A DNA stretch of 64,000 nucleotides from the NCBI GenBank assembly GCA_028023455.1, contig JAQFVV010000001.1, positions 26,094,426 through 26,158,425 on the forward strand, read 5' to 3'. Under the pieces are notes generated by a model that saw only the letters and a list, made by a program, of their open reading frames with translations, was not told where the DNA came from and searched no databases. Position numbers and translations under genes: made by a program. Shown one piece after another: positions 57,118 to 64,000 of the stretch. The DNA comes from Epiperipatus broadwayi. Its lineage: Eukaryota > Onychophora > Udeonychophora > Euonychophora > Peripatidae. Within the stretch, counting starts at the first letter, position 1, and every line of letters starts with the position of its first letter.

Positions 57118-60095
57118 AATGGGATGGGAGGATCAGGAAGTGGATGGAAAATATAAGATTTGAGCTGGGTGATGGGAAATCATCATCACCACTGTCAATT
57201 TAAAATGAAATATTAATAATTTACAAAGTATCTATAAGTAAGATATATTTAAGGGGAATATGAGATCAGGAGATCTCTGTGAGATCATTGAGAGATCAGC
57301 CAGCAACTAAAATAACTATACATCAATCATATATCAACCACCATTATCAAAAAGTAAGTATAAGTAATACGCAAACTATCATTCATCATCATGAATGATC
57401 AATAATTAAAATAAATCAGTGCAATAAAACAACAGTGAATCTTGTGGCTGGATGTGAACAATAAAAAATATAAATCAACAGTCAACCTTGTGATTGGATC
57501 GGAAATGGGTCTTCTGTAGACCAGGCTAACTATTGAGCCTTTGCAACCTTAGTAAACATAACTTGAATGCACCAGCTTAGTGCCCATCCATTAAAATACA
57601 CAATAATCAGAAATTGGAACAATAATGCTGGGACATTAAAACATGCTGATCATCATCAATGCTCAGCCACTTGTACTGGCCAACTAGACTAAATTAAAAT
57701 AAAATATAGTACATAGGCTTTAAAGAGTATCCTCTTTTGCACCAACCAGGATAATGATTTATCATCTCTGGATGCCCCAAAGCACTAAATACACATCCCC
57801 ATTTATATATTCATCCTGTGCTCGAATCGAGCAAAGAGAACACAAGCTCTATTACTATATGTAACCAAGATATGATGGAAACAATTTTAACAATTAAATA
57901 CAAGTTTATTAATAACAAAAAAATAAATGATATTTAAGGTCTAATTTTGAATAATATACAATACAAAAAAATTATCATATTTTGTGACTTACAAAATTAC
58001 TATACAAAATTCAAATTGTTACATGGATTTACTTATATGTGCACACAGACGTATGATTTATAACAAAAAATTAATGGATTTCAAATGGTATTCAATAATG
58101 ACAAAAAAAAATTAAAATTGGCATATATGTCCTATTTGACAAGCATTGACATATATGCATGTGCACATGCAAATATGCAGTACAATTGACTTATATTACA
58201 ATTGTCATATAAAATAACCTTTTACAGTTGTATATAAAAAAAATACTATAAATATTTAAAAAATTTACATATGTGTGTGCGTGTATTCGTACACTGACAA
58301 AAAGTTACATATTTTAATTTATTATAATAATATTATATTTTTCATAATCAATTCCATTTGGAAAACATACATAAATTTCTCACATATACATGTGTATAAA
58401 CAAAATATAGATATAATTTAAAATTATTTATCAGTTTATAAGTTCTCTTTTTTTTTTCCTTAAAAAAAGTACAGTCAATTTTTGAAAGGTATTTGTTGAT
58501 TAATTATCAATGTTTTTTAAATTAAATTATTGAATCATCGATTCTTTACTTTTTTTAATATAAATTTTTTAAAAATAATGTCTGAGAGGATTATTGTTCA
58601 AAAACATCTTTTTTGCCTTTAAAACCAGATGGTCAATGAATTTATTCTTGACTCTTAATTATAATTCAAGCAAAATTACTTGTTTGTGTTATTAATTTAT
58701 AATTTTAAAAGTCATTTTAAGAAATATTAAGATAAAATAACTCACTGTATATACACAAGACATGTTTATCTGTGGTTCCCTGCATATATAGATAAACAGC
58801 AGCATAAGTACACCACTTTCTTCAAGCTTTCTCTTGGTAAGCTTGGTTTTTGGTCCAGCAGAAAAATATTATTTCAGGCTTGTTGTCATCATCGGACAAA
58901 AGTACATAATTCATGTAAAATCTTGGTCTGCAGTTGGTCCCTTTCTGTCTAGGATTGTTACAGGAAAGCAGCTGTCTTTATTTGATAGATTTCAGATAAG
59001 CAACTGTCTTCTCCACATTTAAGGCTATAAATTTCAGCACAAAAAGTGGGTTATTTTCTCCATGTGAATTCAAACTCCTGCTAAGAAAAACAGTCTACTA
59101 CCTTCAGCTACATCAGTTTTTGGTAGCCATTCTCCAAATTCTATGGTCAGCTAAAACCAACTGCTACACTTCATTAAGTTGCAACAAAATATTGTAACCA
59201 ACTTTTCAGCTGACTGTTCTTACAAAAATTATTATCCAGACTGGAGCTAATTTTGTTATCAGCCCTTTTATAGAATCATCTAAGGTGATAATAACACCTT
59301 GATTGAAAACAGAGTTTTTATTTTTATCTCTCTAATCCTTTTGAAAACATACATGTTTTCACTTAGTCAATAAAAATTTACAAATTAATTAAAGATTTCA
59401 AAAATAGACATTTTTTTAAAATTATCAAAAAAACATGCTTACATTTAAATTTCAAAATCAGAATTACAAATAATATTTATCAGATCTTTTAAAAGTTTAA
59501 TTTATAAAACAATTTTTATTTTAAATCAGAGTTATTATTTAACCCTTTACTTATTATTATTTTATTTTAGGAAATGTAGAAAAATATCTACAAAAATTTA
59601 TGTCTGTGTTTATTTCTACTTTTCCTTTACTTTATATATATACACACACACTATATTATTATGGATGTACCATGTAACCCAACTGGTTACAATATTTATA
59701 TATATATACAATAATTACAGTTTATTCATATCATTGGTGTGTAATCCCTAATGGTTTCCAAAAATGCTACAAATGAATCTTATTGATGTCACATAAAATC
59801 ATGACTACCACATTGTAATATAAGTAAAAATAAATAAAAAAAATTTTCATAAAATTTATCAGAATTTATAGGAAATTTATCAGAATTTATTTTTCTTTTT
59901 TTAATTTAACAACTAAGATCTTCGGGAGAATATAGCCCTCCAGAAGACCTGCAGCAATTTTAGAAGCCATTACAAATTGCATGCCAACAACATGAATAAA
60001 CTTTAAATAATGCATTTATATTTTTTTGGCTCATTTTTTGTAAATGTAGACATAAAAAAACTGTAAAAATTGTATTCATATTTTTTTTGACGTAT
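57071..60095. other. Loop between inverted arms; no gene recognised
   Basis: It contains an (AT)n run at 57,082-57,114. A less AT-rich patch lies at 57,120-57,840, and a second at 58,780-59,330 has a short open frame (58,834-59,022) but no domain. It might be the body of a degraded element whose ends are the two arms, but no coding remnant supports that. Confidence 0.4.
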
Positions 60096-60360
60096 GCAAG
60101 TAAGATATCTTTGGGAGATTATAAATGTAACTAACCCATCTTCAGGAAGTAAATTTTAAATAATTTAAAATAAATATTGACACTTACATTTATTGGAATT
60201 TATTCTTTTTAAAAAAATTTAACATTAATTTTTGAAGATTGTTAATGAAGTATGGGCAGTCATCTTAGTAAGCCCTTGAAACTGTATATTTATCAAATTT
60301 TATCAAAAATACAAACTACCATCTTGGTCATTCTGAAAATTCACAACTACCATGCTTTCA
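60096..60360 (-). repeat. Right arm of a distant inverted repeat pair
   Basis: Partner of 56,791-57,070. The arms differ by scattered substitutions and small indels, so the pair is old. Confidence 0.7.
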
Positions 60361-62120
60361 TATATATGCTTTATGTCAAATTGTATCTAAATATTTTTAA
60401 CCTCTGATATAAGAAAATTTTAAATTTTATTTTATTAAAAATTTGTTAAAGACTTATAAGAATGAATGCAGATATATGTATATGTATGTCAGAAACAACT
60501 AGCTTAGATTTACAAAATCTAGAAAATTCCTTAAAAGGTTAGATAAATAATTAGTAATGTTCAAATGCATCCCAGATTCTATAACATTCTGGTAAAAACA
60601 ATTTAAATTTAAACTACTTAAAATTCCTGAACTTTAGATTTAAATAAAGTTTATAAAGATTGGATAATTATAAGGCTCTGATAGTTTTATTATTAAAACT
60701 AATTAATGAAAAGTAGAATAATTGTCAAGTTATTATCTATTTAAAAGATGGTACTTACAATATTTAGCCTTACAATAAAAAAGTGTTGAATGGTGCTTAA
60801 TTACCATAAGGAATGCAAGTAGACAAAGGGTACTTGGAAAATTTTCCTAATTAATAAAAAGTATAGGATTAAATTGTAATTAAGCTAATCAAAATTATTA
60901 GCAGCAGAAATATTTTTAATTAAAATCTAATCTGATGCCTTTTGTTGAAAAATAGTATAAATACTTAAGTAAATGTGAAAACAGGGGTTTTTTATGAACA
61001 AATTATTCAAGCTGATCTTTTATGAAAAAATTATTCAACTGGGTCTTTTATGAAAAATTCAAGTTTTCCAACAAGGTTTTCCTCCATGTATAATGCTAAC
61101 CTGCAAAAAAAGCTTATGTCCACTTCCCCATTCTAGGGGAGCATGAGTTTGGAATCCTGATGTAGTCTGTGAATGGCTACCCATTTGAAGTTTGCTGACC
61201 AATTGTATCTGTATGTTGATATTCCTGCCATCATAAATGAATTTAGCCTGCTGACCTGCCATCTCTTCATTCAAGAAATAAAAAAAGTATCTAGTCAATT
61301 ATGCCACCTTCAGCCATATGCTATTCCATAGAACCAATCTGTCTCCATAATAACCAATTAACTATTAATATCTGTGAAAAGGGCCATCCAGGATATAATG
61401 AATGTAGACTGCACCATCAAAACTACATGTCATTATATCTAGATGCTTTTCTTCCTACCTTGGCATGTTTCTTTAAATCCTTCATGAAGGTAATTGTAGA
61501 AATATTGAAATCACATCACAAGATTTCTCCCTTCCTAAAAGACCAATAAAAACTTAAACAATTCATGCACATTTGATGTTTCCCTTTTATTTGTATTGTT
61601 TTTGGTGTTATATTTTCTTTAATATTATGTTTTATTTTAATATTATGCATATACATTAAACCATCCTGTATTTGTTAAGAATAATCAAATATATTGCTAT
61701 ATGTGGTCATTCTTAATTTGTACATATGTGATAGATTTAGGTACTGGAAAATGAGATGATAAAGGGTTCTTGTGTAAAAAAAAATTATTACTTAAATTCC
61801 TAGGTTATCTTGCTAAAAGAAACCTAATTAATCAAAAGTGCAGAGATGCGTCAATCTCCCTTCCTCACCTAGTTCAAAGATTTTATTTTTCTGCAATATA
61901 AATTATTCGAGGGTTTCAATTAGACTTTTTAGCAAATACAAAATAAGTTGAACTAGTTTTAAAAACAATATTAAAAATAAAGTTAATTCATATTTTTGAA
62001 GGAACAATTATATATGTCATTTAATTTGTTAGTCGTGCTAAGTTAGGATCAATTTTAAATAAATATTTAATTATAATTATATATCAAAATCATCCTTTCC
62101 TTTATTTTGCTGCAATACTT
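60361..62120. other. AT-rich DNA with one less AT-rich island
   Basis: 61,070-61,550 is less AT-rich and carries open frames on both strands (minus 61,059-61,298; plus 61,301-61,549). Neither shows a known domain. It may be a degraded transposon or a unique sequence. Confidence 0.35.
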
Positions 62121-62290
62121 TATATAAATACAATTTATCCAAACCACTTTTTAATAAAAATCTTTTACTGTACATAAACTGGCTCTGAAGAAGACTGTAG
62201 AACAGGTGAAATGTAAGGTATATGTAATATGTGCAATAAAAGACTTGCTAAAAAGTGTTAAAAGTGATTTGGATAAATTGTATTTATATA
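62121..62290. mobile_element. Inverted repeat with a hammerhead-like centre
   Basis: The arms 'atataaatacaatttatcc' (62,122-62,140) and 'ggataaattgtatttatat' (62,271-62,289) are complementary. Between them the plus strand reads CTGAAGA, AGACTG-TAGAA-CAGGT and GAAATGT (62,190-62,218). It is a relative of the motif at 21.6-21.98 kb, with CTGATGA changed to CTGAAGA. N7 may vary in hammerheads, so the core is permitted, but stem II is imperfect. Confidence 0.5.
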
Positions 62291-63184
62291 ATTATATATC
62301 TTGATTACAAACCTCTTGAGCTATCATATAATATATTTCTTAATATGTGTATGATCTGTAGAGTGAACCATTATTCAAGCAGAAATTATTAGAATCTTTT
62401 ATTGTTTATAAGTATTTATATTGTATAAACTGATTATGCCTTAATTTAGTCAAGTAAAGTAATGTGTGATTATTTGTGCAAAGTTATAATGTGGTTATTT
62501 ATGCTTGTTTTTAGTAATCATCATAATTTCCAGACTTTAATAACTAATATTTAATTATTGCTCATTTCTTATTTAAACTGAATTACTGGATTATTTATTA
62601 TTTTTATGTGATTATTTCACATATTTGTTCTTTAAGCATATGATAATTCCTGCTTCATGGAAATGGATTGGCCAAGTGTTCTTTAGATATGGTCTTGCCA
62701 AGGTGGACATATCTCTCATATTCTCATATTCAGATAATCTTTTCTGGTAGTTGTTAATGTTATTGCCAATATTATTTCTAAGCATTGCTTTCGACCAGGT
62801 TGGTAACATTCATAGAACTACTGTAAGTTTATATAAATAGAATTTATATGTTAATTATTTATATATATCATTTACATGAAAATGCAATGCACAAGACTTT
62901 CTTATTTATTGTGTTGATGTTATTTGCAATAAACCATACCTCTTTATATTTTCTTTTTTGATCAGTGCACTCAGTGCAAATGATTTTTATATTAAAAGGA
63001 TCAAAATTGTAGCCAACCTCTTCATTTCATGTTCTAAAAGTATAGATTTAATACTAAGGTCTGTTTTAGCATATATATATAGGTCTGTTTTAGCATATAT
63101 ATATATATATGTGTATGTGTGTGTGCGCGTGTGTGTGTGTAATAATATTATTATTTGATGTCTATATTTTTAAAGCAATATAAG
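62291..63184. other. AT-rich stretch with a microsatellite
   Basis: A duplicated 'aggtctgttttagcatatat' leads into an (AT)n(GT)n run at 63,072-63,142. A 65-codon minus-strand frame at 62,612-62,809 has no known domain. Confidence 0.45.
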
Positions 63185-63423
63185 TAATTATATAACTGAA
63201 TATTTGTAAATACAGTAACTAAATAATTAAAAATTTTATCCACTTAGGAGTGCTTTCGATTATCTCAGTAATCTGTGTCAACTAAAGCTTTGAAATGCTA
63301 ACTTTATAAGCATTTCAAAGCTTTAGTTGACACAGATTACTGAGATAACCGAAAGTGCTCCTAAGTGGATAAAATGTTTAATTATTTAGTTACTGTATTT
63401 ACAAATATTCAGTTATATAATTA
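63185..63423. repeat. 240-bp near-perfect palindrome of Penelope 3' sequence
   Basis: Both arms (63,185-63,300 and 63,309-63,423) are the 3' block seen at 6388-6501, placed tail to tail so that the stop-codon-proximal ends meet at the centre. Arm identity is very high. Each arm carries CTGAGA...CGAA, an AGYGCT hexamer and C on one strand. Confidence 0.85.
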
Positions 63424-63439
63424 TGTGTGTGTGTGTGTT

Positions 63440-64000
63440 GTGCTAATCTTATAGCACAGTTGGTGCAAGATTCACCATACAAATTGCATTACATGTTGGT
63501 TCATTACATTTAATTTTATAAACTATTTGGAGAATTTAGTTTGGAGATAATTTATCTTTAGTATTGTTCAAAATTTGATTAAGATTAGGAAGGTTTCTAA
63601 TAGTCATATTGAAATCATTTGAGTAAATTGTTTTCATCTTTTTAGATATATGTGATACAAAAGCAAGGCTAATCCATGCATTAATATTGTTATTAATGTT
63701 TCTTGTATTTAAAGATGAATATATTTTTTAAGAGTTTTATTTAATATATTAATATTATATCCTGAATTGATTAAGTCTTATGTATAGTTTTTAATATTGA
63801 CTTTTCTGTCTGCTTCAAAATTACGTAATTTATAGTTTCTAGACAAAAAGCATTTGAAGCCAGTCAGTTTACGTAAAATTGGAGTATAAGAATGCAGGTG
63901 AATTATACCATGAATGTTGATCGATTTTATAATCATTTTATAATGAAATTATGGGTTTGAATATTGAATATACATATCTAAAAACTTTATGCCATTTAAT
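63440..64000 (-). pseudogene. Penelope-like element remnant running off the window
   Basis: On the minus strand from 64,000 the translation gives GIKFLDMYI (the FLDL motif after the RT), a stop, then LRKLTGFKCFLSRNYKLRNF, further stops, SLAFVSHISKKMKTIY, then VYKIKCNEPTCNA, a degenerate GIY half without a proper YIG. It parallels the 289-codon copy at 6502-7371 segment by segment. Several stops make it a pseudogene. The RT part would lie right of the window. The palindrome at 63,185-63,423 adjoins its 3' side across a GT repeat. Confidence 0.75.

Noticed and set aside
58834-59022. 62-codon frame in a less AT-rich patch
   Set aside because: No recognisable domain and no splice structure; a GATGATGAC...GAAATA string on the minus strand is too incomplete to call a ribozyme.
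61059-61549. Two frames (minus 79 and plus 82 codons) considered as genes
   Set aside because: No domain, no splice support, and adjacent frames on opposite strands; only noted as a less AT-rich island.

Overview
The window is strongly AT-rich eukaryotic DNA. It has almost no long open reading frames, abundant microsatellites, intron-type splice signals, and many decayed animal-type transposons (Penelope-like elements with GIY-YIG endonuclease domains, non-LTR retrotransposons, hAT and TA-target DNA elements, fold-back repeats). This points to a metazoan, most likely an invertebrate. The sequence alone does not settle the phylum. No bacterial, organellar or viral gene, CRISPR array or convincing tRNA or rRNA gene was seen.

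The most interesting content is a set of short non-coding repeats that carry hammerhead self-cleaving ribozyme motifs. There are two unrelated families. Family I (about 2.1-7.8 kb and 25.8-26.8 kb) has the conserved core CUGAUGA, a GUGC/GCAU stem II with a GGUUCA-type loop, GAA, a palindromic helix III (AUGCAU or longer) and a C before the predicted cleavage point. Family II (about 22.1-23.3, 31.4-31.9, 34.9-35.2 and 51.2 kb) has the same architecture with a different stem I (AUCCAA/UUGGAU), stem II (AGC/GCU) and helix III (ACUAGU). In total I see ten family I and six family II motifs, from core-intact copies to clear remnants, on both strands and often in inverted pairs. The same window holds four remnants of Penelope-like elements, the class known to carry hammerheads and suspected of mobilising small 'retrozymes'.

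Layout: 1-7.8 kb holds fold-back repeats, family I units and two Penelope-like remnants on the minus strand. 7.8-20.8 kb is mostly featureless AT-rich DNA with one hAT-type element, a LINE endonuclease scrap and a possible SINE. 20.8-23.3 kb is a cluster of inverted repeats and family II units. 23.3-31.4 kb holds decayed family I units, possible SINEs and one candidate minus-strand host exon. 31.4-36.2 kb holds two more family II units and a plus-strand Penelope-like GIY-YIG remnant. 36.2-42.4 kb is featureless. 42.5-44.1 kb is a TA-target DNA element with a nested hAT element that has a perfect 8-bp target duplication. 44.3-45.1 kb is a complex fold-back array. 45.6-50.6 kb is bounded by a 0.78-kb direct repeat pair (candidate LTRs) and holds a coiled-coil ORF and a C-type-lectin-like exon. 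51.3-54.8 kb holds the 3' ends of two different LINEs. 55.7-56.0 kb holds candidate minus-strand host exons. 56.7-64 kb holds inverted repeats, a 240-bp palindrome of Penelope 3' sequence and a Penelope remnant that runs off the window.

If the candidate exons are real, this is a transposon-filled part of a minus-strand gene with long introns. The exon ending at 55,874 and the one starting at 30,228 are in compatible splice phase, but I could not identify the protein.
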